Positions 10,045-25,235 are shown, counted from the first letter of the stretch. The stretch: DNA of 64,000 nucleotides from Hyaloperonospora brassicae (GCA_947650285.1 CANTFL010000090.1:124001-188000); one strand, 5' to 3'. Made by a program: numbers and translations. The notes: generated by a model from the letters alone, not told the origin.

Positions 10045-13000
10045 GTAAAAGGTTGAGACTAAATAGTTGACAAGCCCTTACGAACTGACAGACAGTCAAG
10101 CATATCGCAAGTCAAAAGTCTTTAACACATCACGGTTTGCCGTCAGCTTTCCACTGAATAGTAGATGGCATACGAGCTTATTGTGCTGGTCAAGCCACAT
10201 CGTCCCGGTGTCGATCGTTTCCTAGGGTCAGACCTTCTGATTCCAGCCGGAGTATGCAGAAATTTGACAACGCAACGTCGAAACCAACCGATGAAGCCGC
10301 AGTGCCACTGACCTAGTAGCCGGACGTGATTTACGATTTTGGATGCAAAGAACGAACACATCGGTATGGGAGCGACACATTGAATTCTGATCATATGTGT
10401 ACAACGAGATCAAGATTCAGCGTCAATAGCCCCATGTATGCACCAACAAATGATGCGCCAAATGACGACTAAATCAATTATAACGGTAACGTACAACTTA
10501 AAAGGTTAAGTGACGAATTACAGTTGACAAATGTCTTACCCATTACATCAGAGTACCAAGCGCGCTTCCAAGCATTTTGTGCATCGTGTGCGTGCAAGTT
10601 TAAGCACAGATCATCTCTGAAAACTATCACGAGTGTCAAGTACTTTACATCCAGAGCAAGCCGTGAAGCGAAGTATGCAAGAAAAGGCAAGCAATGAAGA
10701 TGAGTGATTAACTCGACAAATACACATGGTCGTACTCAGTCTAAACCAAAACCTAAATATATGTTCTGTGGGAAAATTGACGTAAAACGCTGGACTTGCA
10801 CAATCATCCAGTATCAATGGCGAGAGTTTTACAAGTGACACTACAGAGATGAACAGTTTGAGAACGACCGAAGAGGTAGGCATATGGAGCGGTGAAATAT
10901 CCAGATCAGAGTGCTCTTGCTAAACTTCCATCAGCATTTATTCGACTGAAAGGCAAGAAAAAGGGTAGTGCAAATCCGGGATACAAATTTTGCGGTCTCA
11001 GCGTCGAAATGCGAGTACGCTTGATATATTGTGGTCGAAGACATCGCATATCAGCCAAGTGATGATAAAAGGAACACACGTGAAGACAACTAGTGATAAG
11101 TTCATAGGAAACGATGCCGTCAGCGACAAGAAGAAATGAAATTCCTGTATTACTGATAGGAATATTCAAGAAATCTGATCTGCGAATCAAATTTAGATCA
11201 CTAGAACTGCTCGACTGGACGACTTTACTCGGACAAACAAGCTGAAGAAATGACGTGATATCTCGATGGAGGAACTAGACCGACGATTGAGGTGCGCTCA
11301 ATAATCTCATATATTTACCCACTTCGTTTAATAGCAAGGTACAGATGCTGTATTATTGGCACATGGCGCATCGTAGCGTTCAGATATGTATACAATAGAA
11401 CGATAAACCGGTAGTGGCATCGGTAAGGGGAAACGAAACTCGTCGAATTGATGTAACTAACCATTCGCATAACGGCTAGCAAATTCAGCAATGGACACGT
11501 TATGACGAAGACGATCCATTTTCATCCAAATGAAGGAATACTACATCACCGGAGAAATGGACTGGTGTGAAATGACTCACTAACAATTTAATTCGACTGA
11601 TGTTACATCAAACAAACCCGGGTTGATCTACATGTAATTTATACATCTAATGCGAGCGGAACGAGTTCATGATCGGGCTCGATAACGTCTGATACGTCGA
11701 GAAAGCTGCATACTTGGTATTTGAAGTCACAATGCTTCATATTTTTTAGTATGTTCCATATATTCCTTTTCTTGTGTTTGCTTATCTTCCAGCTATCGCG
11801 TCACATACAGCACGCAAATTGTAGTGTACCAGTATCGTGCCAATCATTTTTAGATGAATACGCATCCTCCAAAATATCGTTACGTGCCACAGTATTCTCT
11901 ACAGATTCCAGCACACAATCGGGCCATTTACCATCTACAAGTTTCGGATTTCATCGTTCGCAGGCCAGCTTACCTGACATAAGAATGGTCAGCAAATGAG
12001 AATCACCGCAGACGCATAAAAACATCCCAGATTATTAGGGTTTGGGAGACTAAGGAGTCTAAACCTAGCAGATAGGCAACAACTTTCAATATATAGACCA
12101 ATGAAGATATAATCTCGTCATACACCGGCATCGTTTTGCTCTCCAAAGCACCAAATATATTCCATTTTATACATTATAGAAGGTAATACTTTCGAGCATA
12201 ATTGTCCATTGAGATCAAGCTTTACACCTGACTACCAGAAAAGGGGACATTGTTGAAGTATGTGGAAAAGCTGGTAACGTTTTTCGATAATGTGTACGCA
12301 GATCTTCTTACTGTGGTGATCTTTGTGACCTACGTTGTAGATTTTCTATGTACGTCTAAATCTAAGGATGCAATCTCCCTTTATTGCCCTGTCAGCATAT
12401 GAAAGCTGGCAGAGGTAGAACTGAACTACGATGACGCATGTATCTAGCAAATAATTGATCGCGGGTGTAGTCTAAGATAATGTATCTCTTTGTCTTCTGA
12501 TATTCCCGGAGCCAATGTACCTCATCAATACCTACAAAATAGATAAAGCTCTTTAATCTGCTAATAATCACCAGCTAAAATTGTTAGAATTTACCTATTG
12601 AAGCTTTAGACACCTGTGTACATTATCTTTCGTTCCAAACTTCATCAGTATTTGTTGATTCATACCATTATATGTCATTCGACATATTATGCGGTGCAAT
12701 CAATTGTCGGCTCTCAGTACTCACGAGCATGTAAAATGAAGAGTACCGGACTTTTGGATAGGCTCAAAGGTAACTATGCACATAATTTTGAACCCAAACA
12801 AAATGTGTGTAGTACAGCAAAGCCGGGTGAGCTCAGATCAGAATTTCGAGTCACGACAGCAACGGACAAGTGTTTCATTATACTTGTCGATGATGAAGTC
12901 ATTCTCAGCCTTAATGTGGTTCTTGTTTGGAAATTCGGAAGTATGAGAAGACGCTCAAAGCATAAAACGATGATACTATCGCATTTTTGCTTATCGAAAG

Positions 13001-16000
13001 AAATATTTGTCACTGTTTCGGAACTTTGTAGGACCTTTATGTACAGATATAGGAGCTAACGACATTATGCACTGCTAAATATTTATATGCATTCAAATAT
13101 CACAATTTCTTTGATATCGTGACTTCGACATCTCATTTCATATCTGTATAAGGGTATGATAATCATAAAAAGTAAAATAATTAGACCGCAGACACAACGC
13201 ATCACATATTCTGTTGATCGAGAAATCAAAACCCCTCGTGATCAAATTTATTGCCAAAGCAGTCAGTAAATGAATAATTGGTACATCAAAGCTATTCACC
13301 TCATTTTTTTGCTGATAATAGACTTGAGTCAGGACTGACAGTAGAAGGTTCAAACTTCGTCAAGCCATTATTCGTGATAATTCGAATGGATGGATAGTTA
13401 AAAGACTAAAGCTTTAAAAGAAGGTATTACTATGATCATAATAGCGCGTGGATTGACACTCAAACAAATGGTGATGTTTGCTGCGATATCTTTAGTCTAC
13501 ATGATGTCGAAAGCGATGTATAAAAAGGAACGATGAAAACAAAACTTTGGCGCATATATTGATATAGAAATTTGATTGATGGAAGCACTTGAAGATGAAC
13601 GCAAGGTAAGCGAAAGTCAAATACCGTTGCATAGTAATTAAGTGCCGTTATATAGGCATATTCGCTTGATTAGTTTATCAACCTCAAATTCCCCGGTTAT
13701 TTATGACCTGTATGGATTGTCAAATTCCCCAAGAAGACGACAAAGTTCTCAATTGTCAAGCCTAGGTGCTAGACGTCTGTCATACTAAAATGTTGATACA
13801 TTCATATCTTCATTAATTCTATCAATATCCTGATTGGTAGGATATACGTTGGCGCTAGATCTAGCGAAAAAATACGGTACCTGTTTATCGATTGTAAACA
13901 AGGTATTTTATGATGCGTTTAGTTTTTATGTCAAAGGTAAAATAAATTAACTACTGAGGCAGCTGCTCGGTCTTGTGTGGCTTTGCTTTTAGATGCTACT
14001 GTAACGATTGATGAGGACACATAGGGCGATTGGTGTATCACCGATAATAGAATATCCAATGGACCCCTCCTATCTATTTTATAGATTTGTATTTATATCG
14101 GAAGATATCTTTTAGATGTGAAATGTGTATAATCGTCGTGGCAATTAAAGTTTGGATACTACATTTTTACTGGGAAAACCAGAATATTGGTGTGCGTCAT
14201 GAAAACAACTAAGTCACTACTCGGTTGTTAGCGTTGGAATTGAGAAACCAAATTGTAACATCACCGGCGTTATAATTGGGGCACGCGACCGTCATGGCAA
14301 GTAAGAGTAAACATCGTCGAAAAGCAAACGATAATTCTTTGCTTCAATCGAAATGGCAATTGACTCACCGACTGGGATAATAATTTGTACAAGCATAAAC
14401 CGATCCCACAAAATGCCAACTTATCGAATAGACGTATCTGTATCAATGCAATGGAATGCGAAATGTACAATGTTATCAAATATAGTAATGAGTGATAACC
14501 TTTGCTTTTGTTCGATGGCACAACTGTAGTTTTTTATTTCGTGCATCATAATTAAGCTGTGATCCATGATGTATACATACATTCCCGTGCCTTTATCTCT
14601 TTGTTGATAAACTTCTTTTTTAAAGTTAACATATATGATACGTCTACATTAATACAGTATTTGGGCACAGTAAGAATTTCAGCAACTCAAGTCGTAGAAA
14701 TAAGAAGCTACGTCGGCACAACATTAGTTTGTGGTTCGCTTCGCCTGTTCGATTCCGATTTCTTCTTTCACCTATTGTTCATCCGTACACAATTCTTAAG
14801 AAGTCTGCCGAAATAAAGTGACATACTTTAGTACTCATACATCTGTGGCCTCAGACCAACTGTTCGACTCGAATATATCGTGGATTCTATAGACAGCAGG
14901 CACGTCTATAACAACAAGCAGAATACAGACGTTCTTGTCTGAAATTTACCGGCTCTTCACTAGACTCGATACATGTTACATATATTTTGCTTGAACGGGT
15001 TATCACTAGACCAGACGTGATTGGTAACTTCTATGCGACGCTTAAATAGTCTAAAAAGGTATCGAATTTTTACGTCATGGCGAGTTAAGCTATAGCGTCG
15101 TAAGCTTTGACGAGTTAAGACCGCGACTAGTCACGATTTAGCTAAATATGAATGTTCATCATGCGTAACGGCCAAATAGTCAGATCAAAGAATCTCACTC
15201 AAAACATTTTGCATTCATAAAATCATATTTGATCACGTCCGATACAATTCTTGTCTGCATTCGTTTTCGTGCGCACGATCGGTTCGGTGTGTATGTCAAA
15301 TAGCCAATCTTCACCAAATGTAGAAACCATGCTTACACGAAGGTCTTATTCTACCACATTGAAACGCACTTTAATGTCTCAAAGGCTGTTTCAGTATCCA
15401 TCTCGATTGCAAAGTGAGGTACTATAGAACATCGCGAGAGTCAAAGCACATGTGACTAGTCTTGTTCCAGCAAAAAAGGTCTGAAATAAGTGTCTTGGCC
15501 TTGCCAAATATTTATTTCGTAAATGTAAATAAAGCAGAGAAGGATTGAGCATCGTCCAGTTTCTTATGACGAATACGTTGTGGCTGTATACTAGCTTAAT
15601 ACGGTTTGTCAGATCAATCAAGTACGGCCTTCATCATCCCCGATTTGGCCTTCACTAGATCGTTGTGGCCTTTTTGTGTGATATGTAACGTCTAAACTTG
15701 TCGCAGAATTTGATCTGATAAATATGTATGTATATATATGGCGTGTGCGCGTCAATAACCTGTTAATATGGGCATCTGCAATTGGGAGAAAAAAACGTAT
15801 TTTTCGGCTGCAGCTGGCTAGCTCATGACATATTGTCAATCACCACGAGGTAAAGCATTGTCATTTTTCTACTTACCCTCTTGAACTCAAAATTGGGTAT
15901 CTGTACAGATACTTTGTCCCCAAACATTTTCTATCAGCTATCTTTATCTTCAGAAGAATGGTCTAATGTCTTCTTTTACAATACCAAATGCGAGATGAAG

Positions 16001-16869
16001 CGTGAAAGAGGAAAACAAATACCTTTTAGCGGATGCAGTATATAGTCGTTCATTCATAATATTGCTCATAGCACACATGAACCGTCTTCCTCTTGAACGT
16101 CCTCTCGAATATAATTATCCCGGCGTATTCACGCGATGACCAATGTATTGCTTTATACGTACCATTTGTTTATATAGTCTCATCGATATTCCTTCAATCA
16201 AGGTATCTTGTGCTATCTCGCATGTTGGCTACATAATTGATGCGCTCAGCTGTCCCGTATGATAAAATTTTGGCCCATCGTTTCGTCCATAAGCAATAAT
16301 ATATCAATAACGGATCATCTAGGTCATAAAATGATTGACGGCTCGGTAAGACAGGGTTGCTTGTGACCTAAATTACATGTTTGTGAAAGAACGTCTTTCG
16401 CACGCGTGAAGCGGGCCTTTATTGAACCCTTTGTACTTCTACGATGATGTTCTTGTTATTTTGTTGTTCTCCATAGATGAAGGTATGATATTGATGATAT
16501 AATACGAGGATGGCAACGTAATTATTGAGGTATATGTTTATCTGGTAATAGAGTTTGATATATAAACTAAGTGTAAGACTAAAACGGTGGTAGAGTAGCC
16601 ACGGAAAATATAATCCAAATCGTTCTATCCCTAGCTTGACTTGCCTGTGGTATGCATCTCCAATCTACATTCAATGTTCACTGAACACTTGATAGTCTCA
16701 ATGTGAAGAAACTGGCAACAAATATCGAAATATAGATTGATTATTGTATGCTTATCTATCCTAAGGTCAATTAGTCCAATCGAGTCGTATAGGCGTTTTA
16801 CGAAGCGTCTTTCATGATAAATTGATCCGTACGGGTATGATACCCGTTCTTGTACTTCGTCTTGCGCCG
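10045..16869. other. Gene desert, first part
   Basis: About 6.8 kb of AT-richer DNA. Open stretches reach at most 147 codons (plus, 12616-13059) and show no domain, intron logic or clear promoter. A 14-bp palindrome CGCTAGATCTAGCG lies at about 13853. I see no tRNA or transposon core. It may be strongly decayed repeat DNA. Confidence 0.4.
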
Positions 16870-19800
16870 TTCAAGCCTCCACCGCATAATTTAGCTCGAT
16901 GAAAGCGCCATCACGCATTAACGCGTTGTGTAACGATCCATCCCGTACACGTGAGATTGTACAACATATTTTGGCGCCATTCCTGATAATGTTATCCATC
17001 AAAATGGACACATAACGGCCAGATATATATATATATATATTACGCATCATCATTGTAGCAAAACACCTCGCTGATACGGTTTACTGGTGATACTATCAGA
17101 TTATCCGCACCAGCAGCAGTGCTTGCATGTGATACGTATCATAAGGTACACGTACGTGCTGGAAAGCCAATGTTAACGTAAAGACGTATATCTAGGGTAG
17201 ATATTCGAAATGTATTGAATATGGTCAAAGTGATACATGAACTATGCTTCACTCTTCCATGACTTTAATACTTTACGAACATGAAGTGTAAGTGTCGGCT
17301 GGCCTTCCGCGCATTCTTCATTATTCCATGTGCTTTGTTAGTTTATAGTATGAACTATGTTGACAAATAATTATAAATCTGAAAATACCTTTCAAGTGAT
17401 AGATAATAATGTTTTCGTATACAAATAATGTCAAAATTATATCATTATGTTAGTATAGTATAACTCGAATACCCAGATACATCACGCCACCTTCAGTAAA
17501 TAACCACGATAGTGACTATAACTGATTAAGTGACTCTCGTTGTGCCACTTCTAAAAAAAGCTCTTATCTGTAAAATGCTGATTCGAAAATACCGATCGTA
17601 TGAATACGAAGTTCATGTGGTGCGCGAGAAAATCTACCAAAAGCGCGGCTACACGACTCTGTGCGCCCCGCTAGATAATAATTTACGACGAGCCGTGCAA
17701 GATCTCTTTTACATCGCACTCACGACCCAATTTAAATCGCCTATCGCTGTACTTCACATACCGATGACACATGTAAACGTAATGGCTCCGAGGTGTAATA
17801 TCTCAATTTATAATGTTCCAAAGAAGTATCTGACTAGAGGCTGCAGCAAAGCCAATAACTATCAAAAAGAACCGTGAGAAATTGTCGAGTTAAAGAGCTT
17901 TAATAGACTAGGACGGTCTGTGAGTCATATCCACCGCCTGATAAATAGTGTCATTATCACTGGCAAAGCACGAAAACAACAGGATCCTAGTTGTTCAGAC
18001 CGTCGTGGAAGCTATAGTGACGTCAAGATGCTTCAGCATTATCGAGCTGAACCCGCTGGCCGAGACAAACGCGATGACAATACTTCCAGCGACAGCAATC
18101 AATGTTACTTGAGCCGCAACTGTAGCGTGTTGAGGAACAAATAAAGCGGTAGTCATCCACCGCAGCAATCAATAGTTTAACGATTAGAATCGCACGCATT
18201 TGGAAATTAATTTATGAATTCTATATTTTACGACTATGGTAGACTCGAATTTCTTGCAAACTAATTTTGCGCTAGCGAAGGTCGAAATCCGATGTTGACC
18301 TCATAACAGCATCGCATAGTAGGAACCATAAAAAGTGTAATAACGCAATTATAAAGGATTGAATCGCATTTCTCACAATGTCGAGATTATTCGGCGTAGA
18401 GCATGCATGGTAAAAGGTATGTTCGGGTCGATAGATACAGGCAGCATTTGATTAAGACGTATAAATTGTCTCGATACAGGCAGGCATTTATGAATATCGT
18501 AAGACACTCTGTGCGAGTAGTATCGACATGGATAAAAAGGGATGCGCTCGAGGATACGTTTACCCAATTCAATCGGGTCGTTCGAGGTTCCTCATCTCTG
18601 TCTAAATGTGTGAAGCACACTACATTTTTTCATTTATTTTCGAGCGCGCATAGCACTAGTTCTATCGATGGACTATATTGTATCGATGTTTCTCGGCATA
18701 TCCGTATCAAATGATATTTCTTCCGTCTCCAGTCTAGAGGAATGCTAACAACTCTACACAAATATTTTAGCCAGCATTTAATTATCATAATCTTATCCTA
18801 TCCACTGGCGGTTTAGTATAAAACTCGTGAAAGCCTCAATGACCGTATACATCGACCTGCGAAAATGGTTATGGCTTTAACAAAAGGTCATACGGCTCTT
18901 GCTCCAGACCCTGACCGCTGTTGTCGTGCCAGTAACTGGTGAGATACGCAAACATATTAGTTTACGAGCGTAAGCGTTGTATTCAGTTATCCGATAACAT
19001 ACAGGTGCTCCACAATAGCTGACGAGTGATGTGTCCGTTATTACGTGTACAAAGATGGCAAAAGCACGTTTCCGGCACTTCCTCGGTAACAGTCTATCTA
19101 CAGATGGCACTAGAACTATCCGTGTCGAGGAGAGATATTAACCTTGTACAAAAAGATAAAGATCCTGATTCGCGATCACAAAAAAATTGCAGGTAAACTT
19201 GACGGCAACGCGCTTTATCTCATTGATGAGAAAGCTTACTAAAACTACGGACGGAGAAGGCTATTGAGGAATTTAGGATGCGTTCAAAACATGCATCACA
19301 ACTTCATCGTATATGCATTTATTTGGCGACGCAGCAAACAAAGAGGCTGATATTCTAGATCAGCAGTGCATTCCTGACCATGTTCGTAACAAGGCTTTGA
19401 TTAGATTAATTGAAGACAGTATTGTAGAACTAAGTTATTGACAAGTAATTGAGCGTATCATGCGGTCATTTTGCACGAAATGACCTACTTCTTCCTCGAT
19501 CAGCAAGAAATCTGCTGCTTTATGTTTGGCCCCAGTGCGCGTGGGATGCACTGAAGCGATTTCAATCATTTATGTAGCGAGATCATAATCGATATCGCTG
19601 GAGATACCATCAGCAATATGGCGATTAAGTAAACCTTTCTTCGGCAAGATAGCCACTTTCCATATTATTGTTCATGCTTATCATATTAATTGGGATCATC
19701 TGGGTTGGGTCATCACGACCGTTGTACCGATGCCAGGAAAAGAATCGATCACGGTAGAACTCAACATCTCCGGGGAGACTTTGTTGTCTGCGCCATAAAG

Positions 19801-22800
19801 ATTAATAAATTGCTCCATGGGTAAGATTCCGATCCATATGCAGTCTTGATCACATGGATCTCTTGTATCCCAAATTGTAGTCAACGTCTGTATATACAGG
19901 AAATCTTCGCTGTCGTGATCTTTCTCGTTAACATGTGTAGGCCTTGTGGATGTATGTACAATTGCTAATGTCGAAAAACATTCGACAGCATATAGCTTAA
20001 AATCGAGATAGAGTGAACGCACTCTCATCAAATTTATTCGAGGACGCGATTTGCGCGCTCTGGATCCATATGGTTGCTGTAATTAGAACCTGACGTCGTA
20101 TAAATATTACAAAGAACATTATAAGGAGGGCCAAACATCCACCTCTACCGCGTATACTTTACGTAAACTAGATTGAGGGGTAACTGATGGGCTCGATATT
20201 ATGTGTATAAATAAACAAGTAGGTTTGCTGCTTTTGTCGACTCCGAAAACATATCAACATGAATTATTATGATGCTGAGATAAACGCCCGAACTGTAACC
20301 ATTATCAATGCAAGAGCTTTTATGGTTTTCCGACAACGAAATCGATTGAAATGCCAGAAAGTTGCGGGACAGGCAAAGGCTGCAATGAAGTGCGTAGTAA
20401 GGACCGGGCTACACGAGTCGAAAAAAGTTTTTATGAATTGATGTAAGTGCGCATGAACGTACGCAGGTCTGGCTGCTAAGGCCGCGAATGAGCTCATAGT
20501 ATGTATTCTTTAGAATAATATGACTTGTCAGGTACATCGTACCAGTACAACATGATACGCAAACCAAAATTATGAGGGTGGAGATGTCAACACGGGGTAT
20601 TTAGCTGGACATATTTGTAAATACAAAAGACCGTTGCGTGCTGCTCATTGATTCAAAGAGTACCATTACGCGGGTGATTATTTCATAGAGTTTACCGTGA
20701 CAGATACGATAGGTGGTCCGTAAAGTTAGTATATTCTTTATCTTGTGCTCAGAGTTTCTACAAGTCATTATAACATGTATCGGGCTATAAAATTGAAGGT
20801 AATGTCGAAACCGTGGGATTCGCAATGCTGGCTTGTGTAGTCGGCTCCTAATTGTTCCGTGAAAAATGCGCATCAGCGGGTATATTTAGTTGAAATTTCT
20901 TGTATATAACACTAATAAATAATGCTACGTGAAATTGACACCCACGTCGTTAGCCTTCGGTAGAGGCGTTGAATCTTTGTTTCCGTGCGTGATGAAGCAC
21001 GGTTTGTATAAATACTGAATATTCTGTCTCCTTGTAGGTAGACGATGAATATGCCAGCGTATATTGAATTGTAATTATAAACTATCCATGCATATAGTAA
21101 TTCCATTATCTGTTTCTATAGATGCGACATATCTCAGAAAGGAGCCTCCATCCATTTGATTCGTATGCATTATCGCGCAACACACTATTTCATCGAAGAC
21201 GTCACAGACCACATGTATTGATACTTATTTGATCGACAACCTGCAACACTGACTATAACGTAATAAATTGCAGTGATACAATAGAGAGCACTAAATGTCA
21301 GCACATCAAGACCACCTCACATTTCCTTTATAAAAATTGCACATGTAATGTCGTTTCGACGGTGCGGGACAAAAATTTGCGCAAGTACGCTGATAGTCAA
21401 GTTGGCTTCATCCGTATCCTGAAATCGGATGGCACATGCCCGTTGGTGGCCACTTAACCAATTTGGGTCAAGTCGTACACCATTTCTATCAATAATGCAC
21501 CTATAAATTAGCTCTTTGCTAGCCGCATACATACACATGTCTGTGCTGGTGAAACAATGATTTGTACATCAGTATAAGAACCTGTCAGACTTGGTTCCTA
21601 TGAATCTCAAATCTCGACGTTTACTCCGTCGTCCGTCTATTGATGATAACTATCGAGATATTTCAGTTGAAATACACAAATCGGTCAGAACAAGCGTCGT
21701 TAACAGTTGTAGAAAGCAGCTAGGGAATTACTCGCCGCTTGCGGCTGTAGAAACTATTAACAGTTACAATAACTTCAAGTTCTCGCTGCTGCTGTGGGCG
21801 AGACATTCCGTTCAGGCATCAAGACTTTATGCACAATATATTTCGTATCCATGAGCAAATTGTTGATATTGTATTACATTCTTTCGTTGTTATTGTCCTT
21901 CCTGCATGATAGTCTCAGATGGCACCCTCGTTTTATGTATAGTATTGATTCATTACTCTGTACGCCATACTCCTATATCTATACGCACAAATAGGGTCTA
22001 ATACCCGTATGGGGAAGTTAGCATTCTTACACAACCGCTAATAAAAGATGGTTAAAGATCTTGTCGCTTGATACAACACGTTTCTTGAGGCATTTGTTAC
22101 AGCTTCATGACACATTATTGTAAACCTAACGTTAGAATTATCGAATGACGAGTCCCTTTGTCCTTAGCCACACAAAATTGCACGATTTCAGGGCAAGAAA
22201 CTTTATATAGGATCGGATTCTTGTATAAAAGATGTTTGTTAAGCGAAATAGGACATACTATATATTATATATTTGTGATTTCTTTTCGAGAACGCCTTCA
22301 ACCATCAATGATATTCAGCTGTTTCTTTGAATAAAGCAATATTCTTGTCAACCCATGATCGGTGGCGCTCTAGTGCTATGCGACGAGTACAAAGCTATGT
22401 TAAACCTTGCCACTACGCAGGCCTCAGAAAGCATGTTAGGTTCTTGTGCTGACAACAAATTTACATTCGAAGTTATCAGTGGACGTGAAAATTGCTCGAG
22501 CTTATTAGCACCTGGATACATCCGTAATCCGCCTGTACTTTAAAAGTCTCAGCGTCATCCGCATTATCGTTTTTAGTCAATTTCCGGACGACTTACCTCG
22601 ACCACAAAAGACTCTGCTTTATTTCCACAATGAGATCTTTCAAGATCGATTCTTGTGTCGATCCAGCATTACCGTATTCTCGCTTCTTCGTATCAGGTAT
22701 TTTTCTTGAATGCTGATAACAGGCATACATCCATGGCCTCTTTTACTGGCCTTAAGTATAGGTGAGTCTTAAGCGCATAACATGGATGCCGCCAGTAGAT

Positions 22801-22854
22801 ATACAGCGTGGATGGTCGACGCAACATTTTCCTTTGCACTTGTGCTAAATCCCG
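16870..22854. other. Gene desert, second part
   Basis: About 6 kb without a supportable gene. It contains a short AT dinucleotide tract at 17023-17041 and small hairpins, for example GGTCATTT facing AAATGACC near 19465 and CCGTGC facing GCACGG near 20982. The longest open stretch is 115 codons (plus, 17530-17877), unrecognised. Confidence 0.4.
17023..17041. repeat. AT dinucleotide microsatellite
   Basis: An uninterrupted AT/TA run of about 19 nt in non-coding DNA. Confidence 0.9.
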
Positions 22855-23037
22855 AAAATTAAGGCAAAGCATCGCATCAATCGAAGAACACCTACAAGCT
22901 ATGAACACTCGTAGACGTTCACCCGATTGAGATCCTGATTTAAAATTGGCATGTATTATTTTTGGTAAGTTGAACGTCTACGAGTGTTCATAGCGTGTAG
23001 GTGTTCTTCGATTGATGCGATGCTTTGCCTTAATTTT
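22855..23037. repeat. Large inverted repeat, 67-nt arms and 49-nt loop
   Basis: The left arm 22855-22921 begins AAAATTAAGGCAAAGCATCG. It pairs with 22971-23037 at 66 of 67 positions; the one mismatch falls in CCTACAAGC against CCTACACGC. The intervening 49 nt are unrelated. Near identity of the arms implies a recent origin or active correction. It resembles a hairpin RNA precursor or a miniature foldback element, but no terminal target duplication is evident. Confidence 0.93.
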
Positions 23038-24819
23038 GTGAGAGCGAGATCTCTTAATATCATTACAACATCGCTGCTTCGTCTATATACCTCTGCTTTG
23101 CCGTCGTATCGGCGGACGAAAGGATGACAATTTACCTTTAGCTTGCCTCAAGCCTATATTCCCTGCTCTTATTGATATCGCTTGGTCAATTGCCTTCGTT
23201 AAAATGGTACCAAGTGGGTATAGACGGGACCATATACAATAACTTGATGAACACGTTCATATATGTATCTTCATAGATGGTATCACGCACTATAAATTCT
23301 CGAGACATTGTGTTGCAAAGAGTGAGCGTGTATGTCAAGCTAGCCCTGCATCAAGCTCAAGATCTCAGCTCGAGCCATAAACTCGCACGTAGCATCATAA
23401 AGTTTTGTATGAGACACGACTTGGAATTTGCATACGACCCACACACGTGAGGGTCGTGAAGTTCGGTACCTAAGAACCAGGATTAGGTACGTCTACCAAA
23501 GTTGGACATGCCAAACTTACCATTTGTCGCATCGTCTTGAATTTGATGAGCCTTGATACCGTCGTCCAGCTCGACGACCTATATTATTAAGGAGTCGTCC
23601 TCTACTGCCTTGAGATTAGAGATACTTGTCTTCAATCTTTCACGTCAAATCACATGCGTCAGCCCGCCAGCAGTAGAATTCGCTTGCTGTTTTCTTGAAG
23701 GTATAAACGATTGAGCATCCCGTTCCGGACGGTTATGCGTGCTGGAAACCTTATTGGTTAAGCAAACGACCGTGTCAAGCTAATCATGTATGATCTTGGC
23801 AATATAGGCATATTTCCCGTCCACTTTTAAAGCAGCCGCAAATAACAGACCGCGGTCCATCTGAGCTTGATAAGAGAGAGTATAGCATTCGACATATAGC
23901 GTTTAAAGGTGTCCTCATACACCAATTCTATGATAGATCAGTCCGTTTTTGGAAGAGCCACACAAAAGACGACCAGTTGTTACGGGTTGCATCGCTTGTA
24001 CTGCATTTAACGTAAGCTAGCATACATTTACGACAGTGCAGACATTTGGTGTGAGATCTCACATACTTTTAAGTGCAGATGAAGGAAGTAGTCTAGCGAA
24101 AGTATTATGGGCCAAGGTAAAATGATAACAGTCATGAACACATCTAAGCATGCTCGAAAAAGTTTTGGAAATCCTTTTCAACTACATCTTACAACAAACA
24201 TGGAAGGTGACCATCTAGTGGCTACCCATTTCGCGTTCCTCCATTGATTGGACTACTATATTCTGGATTTATGACGGCCAATATCAACGAATGAGCAAAA
24301 GCTACTGAATTAAACGTTTTTATAGCATTCAAGGAAATTGTATGTAGAGATAAAATGCACATGAAGACAACTAAGCTCATACAAATGTCACGGGGTCGCC
24401 CCGTTATAGTGGTAGATTAACGCCTGTGCGTGACGCAATGACTAAAACCAAGATCAACAGAAAGAACAGGAATATACTAGTGGCACAAAGCATATGAGGG
24501 CATCAGGCCGAAGTTGAATACATTGGTATGTTATATCCATGTTTGCTTAGCAAGGGTGTGGCGCGTGTGCAAACCGTTTACGAATGTCGCGCACGTGTTT
24601 CGGATTTGACATTTATAAGGTAGTGCCATATCCGACTTTTTCCACGTGATTCTGGAAGCGCTTGTGCCGATGAAGATGTACGTGTTTCAAATAGTTCCAG
24701 CCCAATTAGAATGTACAGCCGACCATTTAAATTCATCTTACACTGTATAGCACCCGAACGGCCAAAAGTTGCTTTCGAAATTGAGACGCGTAATTGTGAA
24801 GTCATGCGCTTGTTTTACC
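23038..24819. other. No recognisable gene
   Basis: About 1.8 kb of non-coding DNA between the large inverted repeat and the solo LTR. No open stretch of useful length and no repeat structure noticed. Confidence 0.4.
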
Positions 24820-24824
24820 GGAAC

Positions 24825-25235
24825 TGCAACGGGGCAACCGTTACATGGAAATTGTCATTTGAGAGATAATGACATAAATTAAATTATGTTGAATATTCTT
24901 TTAACAATATCACCAATAGTGGTGATCTTGATGGGTCGACCAAAGAGTCTGCTCATTGGTTGATATCGTGACGATATCAACCCACCAATCGCCGCAAGAC
25001 GCGCGCAATGAGTGGTGAGTAGACGTCGTCATACATTCAGTTATATTAGTATAATTAAGTCAAGTCAAACAGAGAGACACTGGTTAAAGACTTGATTATA
25101 TTGATATAACAGTTCTACTTTTCCCTAAGACAGTGTTGCCTCTGTCTTACCTACCGCTTCTTAGGTTGCCTCGTGTACGCTTGTCGGTGCACGATACCTT
25201 TGCGTTAAGTTCACGCAAGGGTGTGCCCCGTTACA
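24825..25235 (+). repeat. Solo LTR of the nested-element family
   Basis: This 411-bp block begins TGCAACGGGG and ends CCCCGTTACA. It matches, in the opposite orientation, the LTRs at 49,893 and 57,445 over their whole length, including GATATC-containing palindromes, the TCACCACTCATTGCGCGCG region (here as its complement) and the 21-bp segment missing from the 3' LTR of the full element. GGAAC flanks it on both sides (24820-24824 and 25236-25240), a perfect 5-bp target duplication. No internal element sequence adjoins it, so it is a solo LTR left by LTR-LTR recombination. Confidence 0.95.

Noticed and set aside
12030..12060. Telomere-like TTAGGGTTTGGG
   Set aside because: A single occurrence without tandem repetition.
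12616..13059. 147-codon ORF in the desert
   Set aside because: Overlaps a minus-strand ORF of similar quality and has no recognisable motif.
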